From contig NZ_CP081855.1 of assembly GCF_019797825.1 (NCBI RefSeq), positions 868,001 to 932,000 on the forward strand: 64,000 nucleotides of DNA, written 5' to 3'. A program made the position numbers and the translations under genes. Position 1 is the stretch's first letter, and each line of letters begins with the position of its first letter. The DNA comes from Limosilactobacillus panis (GTDB lineage Bacteria > Bacillota > Bacilli > Lactobacillales > Lactobacillaceae). The notes below the pieces were generated by a model, which was not told where the DNA came from, did not search any database, and saw only the letters and a list, made by a program, of their open reading frames with translations. Shown in pieces: positions 25,235 through 33,863 of the stretch.

Positions 25235-27013
25235 ATGAGTAGAATTAAAATTATCCCATTTGGTGGGGTACGTGAAAATGGTAAGAATATGTATGCTGTT
25301 GAAGTTAATGACCAAATCTTCATTTTAGATACTGGCTTGAAGTACCCGGAAAATGAACTGATGGGGATTGATGTCGTGATCCCTGATTGGGAATATCTTC
25401 GTAAGCATAAAGATAAGATTGTGGGGGCGTTTCTGACCCATGGTCACGCCGATTCAATCGGTGCTTTACCATACTTCTTAATGGACTTTAATGTTCCTGT
25501 ATTTGGGAGCGAGATGACAATTGCCTTGGCTAAGCTTGCCGTTAAAAAGCATAAAGAAGTTAAAAATTTTAGCGACTTTCACGTTGTTGATGAAGCAACA
25601 GCAATTGACTTTGATGATGTTACCGTTTCGTTCTTCCAGACAACTCATACGATTCCCGAAACCCTTGGAATTGTTGTGGGTACTGATGAAGGCAACATTG
25701 TTTATACCGGTGACTTCAAGTTTGATCAAACGGCTACAAAGGGCTATCAAACCGACTTGGCCCGGCTGGCGGAAGTGGGTTCCCAGGGTGTCCTTGCGCT
25801 CCTAAGTGATTCAGCAGGCGCAGGGATTACCGGTGCCTCAACCCGGGAGAAAGATATTGGTGAATATATCAAAGAGACTTTTAAATACCAGGATGGTCGA
25901 ATTATCGTTGCCAGTGTCGCTTCTAATATCTTGCGGGTTCAGCAAATTATTAACTCTGCCGTAGCGGTTAATCGGAAGCTAGTTTTGTCCGGAAGTGACA
26001 TTGAGCAGATTATTGACACGGCGATGAACTTAGGCAAGCTGAAGCTACCTAAGGACCTGTTAATCAGTATGAAGGAGGCCGACCAGCTTGAGCCGAACCA
26101 AGTAGTAATTTTGGAAACGGGGAAGATGGGTGAACCAATTAAGTCCCTGCAACAGATTGCCAATGGTGATAATCCTAAGATCAAGCTGAGCGATAGTGAC
26201 CTGGTCTTCGTGACGACAACCCCATCTTATGCTCAGGAAACGGAAGTTCAAAAGACTAAGGACATGATTTACCGGACCGGGGCTGAGGTAAAGTTTATTT
26301 CGGATGACCTTAACCCGTCCGGCCACGCTAACCAAAATGATCAACAGTTGATGTTAAACTTCATGAAGCCGCAGTACTTTATCCCCATCCAGGGAGAATA
26401 CCGCTTGCTTGACCGGCATGCCCAACTAGCTGAAGAAGTCGGTGTTCCTGCCGACCACATCTTCATTACTAATAAGGGGGATGTCCTCGATTACAAGAAC
26501 GGTGAATTCCACGTGGGTGAACACATTGATGTGGGTAACACCATGATTGATGGTACCGGTATCGGCGATATTGGTAATATTGTTCTCCGTGATCGGCGGG
26601 TTCTTTCTGAAGACGGGATTTTCGTGGTTGTGGCCACTATTGATCGAAAGAAGAAGAAAATCGTTGCCCGGCCACAGATTACTTCCCGCGGATTTGTCTT
26701 TGTAAAGACTAACCGGCAATTGATGAAGCAAAGTGCCGACTTGGTTGAAAAAGTTGTTCAAGATAATTTGGACAAGAAGGAGTTTGACTGGGGACACCTT
26801 AAACAAGATGTTCGTGAGAAACTCAACCGCTTCTTATTTGATCAGACCAAACGACACCCGGTGATTCTGCCGGTAATCATGGAAATCAACCAGCATGCCA
26901 AGAAAAAGGCTAAAAAAACACCTGAAAATAAGGGGAAGAAAGAAAAAGCTGGCCACAAAGAAAAAACAACACCGCGGTCGGGGTCGTGGGCGCAAACATC
27001 AGGCGGCAAATGA
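25235..27013 (+). CDS. rnjB: Ribonuclease J2
   Basis: A 592-residue metallo-beta-lactamase/beta-CASP ribonuclease of the RNase J group (5'-3' exo and endonuclease, mRNA decay and rRNA processing, in complex with J1). The metal motif reads 'HGHADS' (69-74) where RNase J1 has HGHEDH; the reduced motif is typical of the J2 paralogue, which has weak catalysis. 'SGHANQND' marks the beta-CASP region. The last 13 residues ('TTPRSGSWAQTSGGK' type) look unlike a family tail; an RNA-binding Gly/Arg tail is readable in another frame (see findings). AAGGAG lies 12 nt before the ATG. Confidence 0.93.
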   Translation: MSRIKIIPFGGVRENGKNMYAVEVNDQIFILDTGLKYPENELMGIDVVIPDWEYLRKHKDKIVGAFLTHGHADSIGALPYFLMDFNVPVFGSEMTIALAKLAVKKHKEVKNFSDFHVVDEATAIDFDDVTVSFFQTTHTIPETLGIVVGTDEGNIVYTGDFKFDQTATKGYQTDLARLAEVGSQGVLALLSDSAGAGITGASTREKDIGEYIKETFKYQDGRIIVASVASNILRVQQIINSAVAVNRKLVLSGSDIEQIIDTAMNLGKLKLPKDLLISMKEADQLEPNQVVILETGKMGEPIKSLQQIANGDNPKIKLSDSDLVFVTTTPSYAQETEVQKTKDMIYRTGAEVKFISDDLNPSGHANQNDQQLMLNFMKPQYFIPIQGEYRLLDRHAQLAEEVGVPADHIFITNKGDVLDYKNGEFHVGEHIDVGNTMIDGTGIGDIGNIVLRDRRVLSEDGIFVVVATIDRKKKKIVARPQITSRGFVFVKTNRQLMKQSADLVEKVVQDNLDKKEFDWGHLKQDVREKLNRFLFDQTKRHPVILPVIMEINQHAKKKAKKTPENKGKKEKAGHKEKTTPRSGSWAQTSGGK

Positions 27014-27065
27014 AAATAAGAACCACCCAAAGTAGTAGTGAATAAACACTTAAATATATGTTGGA

Positions 27066-27100
27066 GACTGAGAAGAACTTTCGCTTTTTCTCAGTCTTTC
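27066..27100 (+). terminator. Terminator of rnjB
   Basis: GACTGAGAA pairs with TTCTCAGTC around a loop of about 12 nt, then TTTCC; the T-run is short. Confidence 0.75.
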
Positions 27101-27184
27101 CTACTTTATTAGGGAAAGGTAAATACATTCATTTGTTGCCTTGAAGAAGAAAAAGTGCTCCTTTGAGGGACTAAGGAGGAAACA

Positions 27185-28093
27185 ATGAATAAAGAACAAA
27201 GTGAGAAATATCAGAAGGCACTTCATTTGATGACGGAAGAAAAGTGGCTAGATGGCGCTACTATCCTAGAAGACCTGATTAATGAATTACCAAACGATGA
27301 TGTAAGTCGCCACTTGGTCCGTGCCTTCTATGAAGCAAGACAGTACCAACGGGCATTTGTGTACTTTATTGAGCAGCCATTAGCTTTCACGGAGACGTTT
27401 AACGAAGCCCGTTTGGCGGTGCGTTTAATGTTGCACAACCAATCATATATGGCGGCTCGTCAATTCATTGTCGAATTGCCAACCACTTGGCAAAACACTT
27501 TACGAAGGGATGTTGAAGAAACGGAGATGGTTGCCGGCCAAAAGTATCGGGCAACGATTCACACACTTCTTCGTTCCTTTTATCACCTTGGTGATTGCTC
27601 CTTGAGTGAGCAGCAGGAGCGGCTTAGTGAAGCACAGCAGCTACCGCTCAACGACTACCTCATTGGTGCTCAGTTTCTCTTGCGTGACCCGTTTACCCAT
27701 GAACTGATCAAGGCGTCGATAATTGATACCCTGCGCCAGGCGGCGGTCAATAAAGTAGTTACCTTACGGTGGATTGACAAACGGGATTACCAAATTAACC
27801 CCAGCCGGTTGCAAGCAATTGATGATCTTTTAACTGTCAAGGAACTCCGTCAGGAGCTTAACAGACGGCTGGGGAGTAAGAATCCTACCCAGTTTCAACT
27901 AGCAAGCCAAGAGCTACAGTTACAACTAATGATTCTTTACCCATTGATCGATGAGAAAATAACTTCACCAGCTGAATGGATTAACTACCTGATTGATACG
28001 ATTTCCGGAAATGAGGAGGGCGAAAAGACCCCGCTAGCTCGGCTCCAAGACAGCTTGACAAAGATAATTGATGATTTAAGTGAAAAACATTAA
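27185..28093 (+). CDS. TPR-like repeat protein
   Basis: A 302-residue soluble, all-helical protein with tetratricopeptide-like repeats in the first 120 residues ('ALHLMTEEKWLDGATILEDL', 'HLVRAFYEARQYQRAFVYF'). No catalytic motif, signal peptide or membrane segment. The lactobacilli have a conserved gene of this type next to tuf; the function is unknown, and protein-protein scaffolding is the only safe statement. RBS AAGGAGG. Its short downstream gap holds the tuf promoter. Confidence 0.8.
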   Translation: MNKEQSEKYQKALHLMTEEKWLDGATILEDLINELPNDDVSRHLVRAFYEARQYQRAFVYFIEQPLAFTETFNEARLAVRLMLHNQSYMAARQFIVELPTTWQNTLRRDVEETEMVAGQKYRATIHTLLRSFYHLGDCSLSEQQERLSEAQQLPLNDYLIGAQFLLRDPFTHELIKASIIDTLRQAAVNKVVTLRWIDKRDYQINPSRLQAIDDLLTVKELRQELNRRLGSKNPTQFQLASQELQLQLMILYPLIDEKITSPAEWINYLIDTISGNEEGEKTPLARLQDSLTKIIDDLSEKH

Positions 28094-28273
28094 CAATATT
28101 ATTTACAAATCGTTAGATAGTTGATATGATATTTAAGAATTCTTCTTCAAGCCTTTGATACAAAAGCTTTCAATTGGCGAAAAGAAGTAGTACAATACAC
28201 ATAAGGGTGTGTCAGTTATTTCGTAAAGAAACAGCTGGCATTATACTTGTAAATTATCAGGAGGTTTTCATTA

Positions 28274-29464
28274 ATGGCTGAAAAAGAACATTATGAACGT
28301 ACAAAGCCCCATGTAAACATTGGTACTATTGGCCACGTTGACCATGGGAAGACTACTTTAACTGCTGCTATCACTAAGGTACTGGCAGCTAAGGGTCTGG
28401 CAAAGGAAGAAGATTACGCTGATATCGATGCCGCTCCAGAAGAAAAGGAACGTGGTATCACTATCAACACTGCTCACGTTGAATACGAAACTGAAAAGCG
28501 TCACTACGCACACATCGATGCTCCAGGTCACGCCGACTACGTTAAGAACATGATCACTGGTGCTGCCCAAATGGATGGTGCTATCTTGGTTGTCGCTGCT
28601 ACCGATGGTCCTATGCCACAAACCCGTGAACACATTCTTCTTGCTCGTCAGGTTGGTGTTAAGTACATCGTTGTATTCCTGAACAAGACCGACTTAGTTG
28701 ACGATGATGAATTGGTTGACTTGGTTGAAATGGAAGTTCGGGACCTTCTTAACGAATACGATTTCCCTGGTGATGATATTCCGGTTGTTCGTGGTTCTGC
28801 CCTCAAGGCTCTTGAAGGTGACCCAGAACAAGAAAAGGTTATCCTTCACTTGATGGATGTTGTTGATGATTACATCCCAACTCCAAAGCGTCCTACTGAC
28901 AAGCCATTCATGATGCCTGTCGAAGACGTCTTCACTATCACTGGTCGTGGTACTGTTGCTTCTGGTCGTATCGACCGTGGTACTGTTAAGATCGGTGACG
29001 AAGTTGAAATCGTTGGTCTGACTGAAGATGTTCTGAAGTCAACTGTTACTGGTTTGGAAATGTTCCACAAGACTCTTGACCTTGGTGAAGCTGGGGACAA
29101 CGTTGGTATCCTTCTTCGTGGTATTTCTCACGATCAAGTACAACGTGGTCAAGTTCTGGCAGAACCAGGTTCGATCCAAACCCACAAGAACTTCAAGGGT
29201 GAAGTTTATGTTATGACCAAGGAAGAAGGGGGCCGTCACACTCCATTCTTCTCCAACTACCGTCCACAATTCTACTTCCACACTACTGATGTTACTGGTA
29301 CGATTGAATTGCCAGATGGCGTTGAAATGGTTATGCCTGGTGATAACGTTACCTTCACTGTTAACCTTCAAAAGCCAGTTGCCCTTGAAAAGGGTCTGAA
29401 GTTCACCATCCGTGAAGGTGGACACACTGTTGGTGCCGGTGTGGTAGCCGAAGTCTTAGACTAA
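28274..29464 (+). CDS. tuf: Elongation factor Tu
   Basis: Delivers aminoacyl-tRNA to the ribosome. The 396-residue protein shows G1 'GHVDHGKTT', 'DAPGHADYV', 'NKTDLVDD' and 'GSALKAL', and the C-terminal '[12 protein letters not shown]'. Codon use is the most biased in the window, as expected. The roughly 180-nt upstream gap has TACAAT near 28191-28196 as a likely -10 box and a leader hairpin (TGTCAG/CTGGCA with TTTC/GAAA) at about 28209-28242. RBS AGGAGG. Confidence 0.98.
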   Translation: MAEKEHYERTKPHVNIGTIGHVDHGKTTLTAAITKVLAAKGLAKEEDYADIDAAPEEKERGITINTAHVEYETEKRHYAHIDAPGHADYVKNMITGAAQMDGAILVVAATDGPMPQTREHILLARQVGVKYIVVFLNKTDLVDDDELVDLVEMEVRDLLNEYDFPGDDIPVVRGSALKALEGDPEQEKVILHLMDVVDDYIPTPKRPTDKPFMMPVEDVFTITGRGTVASGRIDRGTVKIGDEVEIVGLTEDVLKSTVTGLEMFHKTLDLGEAGDNVGILLRGISHDQVQRGQVLAEPGSIQTHKNFKGEVYVMTKEEGGRHTPFFSNYRPQFYFHTTDVTGTIELPDGVEMVMPGDNVTFTVNLQKPVALEKGLKFTIREGGHTVGAGVVAEVLD

Positions 29465-29485
29465 TTTTTAGTCAGGCTAATTAAA

Positions 29486-29512
29486 GGGTCCGGTTTATCC
29501 GGATCTTTTTTC
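29486..29512 (+). terminator. Terminator of tuf
   Basis: GGTCCGG pairs with CCGGATC (one G-U) around TTTAT, followed by six T. Confidence 0.85.
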
Positions 29513-29651
29513 TTTTAAATTTTATGGGAAATCAGGGCCGGAAAACGCCCATTTAGTTGCAATTGTACCAGCCGTACGGTAAACTAATAAAGTATGTAAA
29601 GACCAACTTGATAGAGTAATGGTCAAATTGATTGTTATTGGAGGAAATAAA

Positions 29652-30965
29652 ATGTCAGCGAAATGGGAACGCGATAGCGATGCCAGCAAGGGGACATTGA
29701 CTTTTGAAATTGATGTCGATACTATTAACAAGGGAATTGACGAAGCATTTAATGAAACCCGGAAGAAGATTACGGTTCCTGGTTTCCGGAAGGGCCGTGT
29801 TCCTCGTCAAATCTTTAACCAAATGTACGGTGAAGAATCCTTGTACCAAGATGCTTTAAACAAGGTATTGCCTGCTGCCTACAGTGATGCTGTTAAAGAA
29901 ACTGGAATCAAGCCGGTTGATCAACCAAAGATTGATATTAAGAGCATGGAAAAGGGTCAACCTTGGACTTTAACTGCTGAAGTGGCGGTTGAACCAGAAG
30001 TTAAGCTTGGCGATTACAAGGGGATGGAAGTACCTGAACAAGACACGACTGTTTCTGATGCTGATGTTGACTCTGAAATTGAGAAGAAGCGTCAACAACA
30101 AGCTGAATTGGTTCTTAAGGAAGATAAGCCAGCTGCTAAGGGCGACACCGTTGTTATCGACTACGAAGGAACTGTTGATGGCAAGAAATTTGACGGTGGT
30201 TCTGCCGATAACTACTCCCTTGAATTAGGTTCCGGTTCCTTTATCCCAGGATTCGAAGACCAATTGATTGGTCACAACACCGGTGACGATGTTGATGTTA
30301 AGGTCACCTTCCCAAAGGATTACCATGCAAAGAACTTAGCTGGTAAGGACGCAACCTTCAAGGTTAAGGTTCACGAAATCAAGGAAAAGCAACTGCCAGA
30401 CTTGGACGACGACTTTGCCAAGGATGTTGACGAAGACGTGGATACTTTGGATGAACTAAAGGACAAGACCAGAAAGCAACTTCAAGAACAAAAGGACAAC
30501 CAAGCTAAGGGCGCCATCGAAGACGCTGCTATTGAAAAGGCGGTTGCCAATGCCGAAATTGAAGACATCCCACAAGCAATGCTGGATGAAGATACCAATC
30601 GGCAAATGCAACAATACCTTGCCGGTATGCAACAACAGGGAATTAGCCCTAAGATGTACTTCCAAATCACTGGTACTAAGGAAGAAGACCTGAAGAAGCA
30701 ATTCGCTAAGGATGCTGAACAACGGGTTAAGACTAACCTGGTTCTGGAAGCAATCGTTAATGATGCTAAGATTGAAGCCAGCGACGACGAAATTAAGGAT
30801 GAAATCAAAGACTTGGCAAAGCAATACGGCATGGAAGAAGATGCTGTTGAAAAAGCATTGTCTAAGGACATGCTGAGTCATGATATCAAGATTAAGAAGG
30901 CCGTTGACTTGGTTGCGGACTCCGCAAAGCAAGTTAAGACAGATGATAAGAAGGCCGACAAGTAG
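29652..30965 (+). CDS. tig: Trigger factor (ribosome-associated chaperone, prolyl isomerase)
   Basis: A 437-residue chaperone that meets nascent chains at the ribosome. The N-terminal ribosome-binding domain has 'GFRKGRVPRQI' (signature GFRxGxxP), the middle FKBP-type domain 'DTVVIDYEGTVDGKKFDGG', and the C-terminal helical chaperone domain follows. Some upstream codons are open (to 29619), but GGAGG is right before the ATG at 29652. The C-terminus is acid/Lys rich, ending inside a 12-bp tandem duplication. Confidence 0.97.
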   Translation: MSAKWERDSDASKGTLTFEIDVDTINKGIDEAFNETRKKITVPGFRKGRVPRQIFNQMYGEESLYQDALNKVLPAAYSDAVKETGIKPVDQPKIDIKSMEKGQPWTLTAEVAVEPEVKLGDYKGMEVPEQDTTVSDADVDSEIEKKRQQQAELVLKEDKPAAKGDTVVIDYEGTVDGKKFDGGSADNYSLELGSGSFIPGFEDQLIGHNTGDDVDVKVTFPKDYHAKNLAGKDATFKVKVHEIKEKQLPDLDDDFAKDVDEDVDTLDELKDKTRKQLQEQKDNQAKGAIEDAAIEKAVANAEIEDIPQAMLDEDTNRQMQQYLAGMQQQGISPKMYFQITGTKEEDLKKQFAKDAEQRVKTNLVLEAIVNDAKIEASDDEIKDEIKDLAKQYGMEEDAVEKALSKDMLSHDIKIKKAVDLVADSAKQVKTDDKKADK

Positions 30966-30976
30966 GCCGACAAGTA
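30953..30976 (+). repeat. 12-bp tandem duplication over the tig stop codon
   Basis: GGCCGACAAGTA occurs twice back to back; the first copy carries the tig stop (TAG), the second repeats the last codons and stop after the real end. It looks like a recent slippage event. Confidence 0.85.
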
Positions 30977-31030
30977 GGGTAACTAACTGGTGGAGTAATA
31001 TCCATTGGTAGATTATCAATACTTCTTGTA

Positions 31031-31077
31031 AAAGGGTTCCTAGTGTTCGAACTATCGAATGTTGGGAACCTTTTTAT
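31031..31077 (+). terminator. Terminator of tig
   Basis: AAAGGGTTCC...GGGAACCTTT with the inner AGTGTTCGA/TCGAATGTT stem, followed by TTTTTATTTTT. Confidence 0.88.
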
Positions 31078-31170
31078 TTTTAAGCGGATTTCACAATAGC
31101 GAACAGAATATTCGAATTCGCGGTAAAATTTTGGTATGATGGTTTCATAAGTTTTAGAGGAGGTTTATAA

Positions 31171-32421
31171 ATGTTTGAAGATACCAGTGATATGGATTCA
31201 ATTCACTGCTCCTTCTGTGGTAAGTCACAGGATGAAGTTAAAAAAATTGTAGCTGGACCAGGCGTTTATATTTGTAACGAATGTGTTGACTTGTGCAAGC
31301 AAATCATCACGCAAGAATTAGCCGAAGATGGTGCTAAGAACACTTTTCGCGTCCCAACACCGGCAGAGATTGTTAAGGAACTTGACGACTACGTAATCGG
31401 CCAAAGTGATGCTAAGAAGACACTAGCGGTTGCCGTTTATAACCACTATAAGCGGGTTAATGCAATGGTCACCGGTGATAATAACGATACGGAACTACAA
31501 AAAAGTAATATTGCCGTGATTGGCCCAACTGGTTCGGGAAAAACCTACTTAGCCCAATCCCTGGCTCGGATCCTGAATGTTCCATTTGCTATTGCGGATG
31601 CGACAACCTTAACCGAAGCCGGATACGTTGGTGAGGACGTTGAAAATATCATCTTGAAGCTTCTCCAGGCGGCGGACTTTGATGTTGATCGTACCGAAAA
31701 GGGCATTATTTACATTGATGAAATTGATAAGATTGCTAAGAAAAGCGAAAACGTCTCAATTACCAGAGATGTTTCCGGTGAAGGGGTTCAGCAAGCCCTG
31801 CTAAAGATTCTTGAAGGAACGATCGCTAATGTTCCGCCTCAGGGTGGTCGGAAGCACCCCCAACAGGAATTTATCCAGGTTGATACGAGCAATATTCTCT
31901 TTATCGTTGGTGGAGCTTTTGACGGAATCGAAAACATTGTTAAGGAACGGGTCGGTGAAAAAACGATTGGTTTTGGGACCAGCTCCGCAGAGCGGGATAA
32001 CATTACTGAAAAGAACATTTTGCAGCACGTTATTCCAGAGGACCTGTTAAAATTCGGCCTGATTCCGGAGTTTATTGGCCGCCTGCCGGTTATGACGGCA
32101 TTACAAAAGCTTGATGAAGATGATCTCGTCCGGATTTTAACTGAACCTAAGAATGCACTGGTAAAGCAGTACCAAGAACTGATTCGCCTTGATGGCAGTG
32201 AATTAAGCTTTACGGAAGGTGCCCTTCGTGCAATGGCTAAACTGGCGATTGCACGGAATACCGGTGCCCGGGGACTACGATCAATCATTGAAGACGTGAT
32301 GCAGGACGTTATGTTTGCCCTGCCAAGTCGTAGTGACGTGGCCAAAGTGGTGATTGACAAGCGTTGTGTTACGCACCACACTGAGCCCAAGTACATTATG
32401 AAAAACGAACAAGCCTCGTAA
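31171..32421 (+). CDS. clpX: ATP-dependent Clp protease ATP-binding subunit ClpX
   Basis: AAA+ unfoldase (416 aa) that feeds substrates to ClpP. N-terminal zinc-binding domain with Cys13, 16, 35 and 38 ('CSFC', 'CNEC'), Walker A 'GPTGSGKT', Walker B '[10 protein letters not shown]', pore loop 'GYVGEDVE' and sensor 'PEFIGRLPV'. GGAGG precedes the ATG. In Gram-positives clpX commonly lies after tig and before engB, as here. Confidence 0.97.
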   Translation: MFEDTSDMDSIHCSFCGKSQDEVKKIVAGPGVYICNECVDLCKQIITQELAEDGAKNTFRVPTPAEIVKELDDYVIGQSDAKKTLAVAVYNHYKRVNAMVTGDNNDTELQKSNIAVIGPTGSGKTYLAQSLARILNVPFAIADATTLTEAGYVGEDVENIILKLLQAADFDVDRTEKGIIYIDEIDKIAKKSENVSITRDVSGEGVQQALLKILEGTIANVPPQGGRKHPQQEFIQVDTSNILFIVGGAFDGIENIVKERVGEKTIGFGTSSAERDNITEKNILQHVIPEDLLKFGLIPEFIGRLPVMTALQKLDEDDLVRILTEPKNALVKQYQELIRLDGSELSFTEGALRAMAKLAIARNTGARGLRSIIEDVMQDVMFALPSRSDVAKVVIDKRCVTHHTEPKYIMKNEQAS

Positions 32422-32441
32422 GTAAAGGAGGGCAACCAACG

Positions 32442-33038
32442 ATGGAGGTTCACAATGTAGACTTGACGATCAGTGCGGTTCGACCGGCCCAGTATCCGCA
32501 GACCAATTACCCGGAGATTGCCCTGGTTGGTCGTTCCAATGTCGGCAAATCGTCACTGACGAACGTATTAATTAACCGGCGTAATTTTGCCCACACTTCC
32601 AGCCAGCCAGGTAAAACCCAGACACTGAATTTCTATAATGTTGAGGACCAGCTCTACTTTGTTGACGTTCCGGGCTACGGTTACGCAAAGGTTTCTAAAA
32701 AGGAGCGGGAGCGGTTTGGCCAAATGATTGAGGAATACTTGACCCAGCGGGAACAGTTACGGGGAACAATTCTTCTAGTTGATGGTCGGCACGCCCCAAC
32801 TGATGATGATATCAGTATGTACCAGTGGCTCCAGTACTACAATGTCCCAACTCTGGTGGTGGCCACAAAAATTGATAAAGTCAAGGGCAACGCCTGGAAC
32901 CGGCAGGAAAGCTTGGTTAAGAAGACATTAGGCTTAGATAAACAAACACCCTTGATTCTTTTTTCAGCGGTAAAGAAACATGGCCAAGTGGCCGTCTGGG
33001 AGTGGATAGAAAAGCAAACGGGGGTGAGCGAGAAGTGA
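32442..33038 (+). CDS. engB: Ribosome biogenesis GTP-binding protein EngB (YihA/YsxC)
   Basis: A 198-residue GTPase needed for late 50S assembly. G1 '[10 protein letters not shown]', G3 '[10 protein letters not shown]', G4 'TKIDK' and G5 'FSAVKK' are intact. RBS AAAGGAGGG 21 nt after clpX, so one operon. Its stop overlaps the next gene's GTG start. Confidence 0.95.
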   Translation: MEVHNVDLTISAVRPAQYPQTNYPEIALVGRSNVGKSSLTNVLINRRNFAHTSSQPGKTQTLNFYNVEDQLYFVDVPGYGYAKVSKKERERFGQMIEEYLTQREQLRGTILLVDGRHAPTDDDISMYQWLQYYNVPTLVVATKIDKVKGNAWNRQESLVKKTLGLDKQTPLILFSAVKKHGQVAVWEWIEKQTGVSEK

Positions 33039-33340
33039 ACTTTAACGAATACCAAAATGCAGCCAAACGAACGCTTTATGGTAATGAGCAGGTCTTGACG
33101 AACTGTGCCCTTGGTTTAGCAGGTGAGTCAGGGCAAGTGGTGGATTTAGTTAAGAACTATGCCTTTCGGGGACAGAAGCTCGACCGCCAGGAGCTTATTC
33201 ACGAGATGGGTGATGTTTTGTGGTACCTGTCACAAATTGCTGAGTGGGCCGATATCCCGTTTGACGAAGTGGCGAGCGAAAATATCGCTGAATTAAATAA
33301 GCGGTATCCTACTGGTTTCAAAAAGCAGGTTAACGAATAG
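33035..33340 (+). CDS. MazG-like nucleotide pyrophosphohydrolase
   Basis: A 101-residue all-alpha NTP pyrophosphatase-type protein, probably a house-cleaning enzyme for damaged or non-standard nucleotides. The family motif is ExxE(n)ExxD: the second half, '[10 protein letters not shown]', is intact, but the first reads 'GESGQVVD', with Gln in place of the second Glu. That might weaken metal binding. The GTG at 33035 has GGGGTGAG 7 nt upstream and overlaps the engB stop (GTGA); the longer frame from 33002 would lack a site. Confidence 0.82.
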   Translation: MNFNEYQNAAKRTLYGNEQVLTNCALGLAGESGQVVDLVKNYAFRGQKLDRQELIHEMGDVLWYLSQIAEWADIPFDEVASENIAELNKRYPTGFKKQVNE

Positions 33341-33415
33341 AAGCAGGGAAGGCGCCGGTAAGAGCACACTCTTTTCAATGGCTGCATAACACCTGAGAAC
33401 AGAAAAGATTGTTGT

Positions 33416-33567
33416 GACATAGGCCTCCTATATAGTTGAAAATGCTACAGCACAGTACACAAAAGGACTCTAGCGTTCGGAAAGGTCCGAACACTAGAGC
33501 CCTCTTTTTGCTTTCTAAAGACTTGCTTCGCGTCGAAAAACAAACTAACAAGCTAGTTTGGTCTCAC
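33416..33567 (+). repeat. Intergenic two-hairpin repeat, copy A
   Basis: About 150 bp, present again in inverted orientation at 46202-46378. Shared blocks: CTCCTATATAGTTGAAAATG, CAGTACACAAA, GGACTCTAG..CTAGAG, CTTTCTAAAGACTTGCTTCG, CGTCGAAAAAC and AAGCTAGTT. Hairpin 1 (33465-33500, GGACTCTAGCGTTCGG with TCCGAACACTAGAGCC, then CTCTTTTT) can end mazG on the plus strand. Hairpin 2 (33541-33560, CAAACTA/TAGTTTG, T-run on the minus strand) can end the small minus-strand gene. It lies between two convergent genes. Confidence 0.85.
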
Positions 33568-33584
33568 CCTTTTGTTAAATATAG

Positions 33585-33722
33585 TTACTTTTTCTCAACC
33601 TTGTTTTCTTTTTCTTGGTCTTCTTTAGATTTTTTATCCTTAGGAAGTTTCTTCTTCGGATCAATGGCAAACTGGTCGAAAAGTCGGTCCAGTTGCTCAC
33701 TTCGTCTGGTAACTAAACCCAT
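33585..33722 (-). CDS. Small Lys-rich hypothetical protein, 45 aa
   Basis: The product starts 'MGLVTRRSEQLDRLFDQFA' and ends in a Lys/Asp/Glu tail. This layout resembles a family of tiny proteins widely found in streptococci and lactobacilli ('SPJ_0845 family' in annotation), function unknown; the link is from memory and weak. The open frame continues to 33809, but AAGGAGCGAG lies 5-6 nt before the ATG at 33722. A minus-strand terminator-like hairpin follows within the repeat. Confidence 0.6.
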   Translation of the reverse strand: MGLVTRRSEQLDRLFDQFAIDPKKKLPKDKKSKEDQEKENKVEKK

Positions 33723-33863
33723 TCTACTCGCTCCTTTTTTGTGTATCATAGCATAGGCAAGATTAAATCTGCAAATAAATGACCGGGAAGCAGTCACAAT
33801 TTTTGCCATCTGCTAGTCTCTTCAATTATAATATTATACTAGCATTTCTTACGGAGGGTTATG

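Noticed and set aside
30456..31019. A 187-codon minus-strand ORF with a very hydrophobic product over the end of tig
   Set aside because: It is antisense to the Lys/Glu-rich coding region, which always reads as Leu/Phe/Val in reverse; no RBS, and it would overlap the tig terminator.
31100..31114. LexA-like sequence CGAACAGAATATTCG upstream of clpX
   Set aside because: The half-sites are 5 nt apart rather than 4 and the second has a mismatch; the clpX gene is not an SOS gene in relatives.
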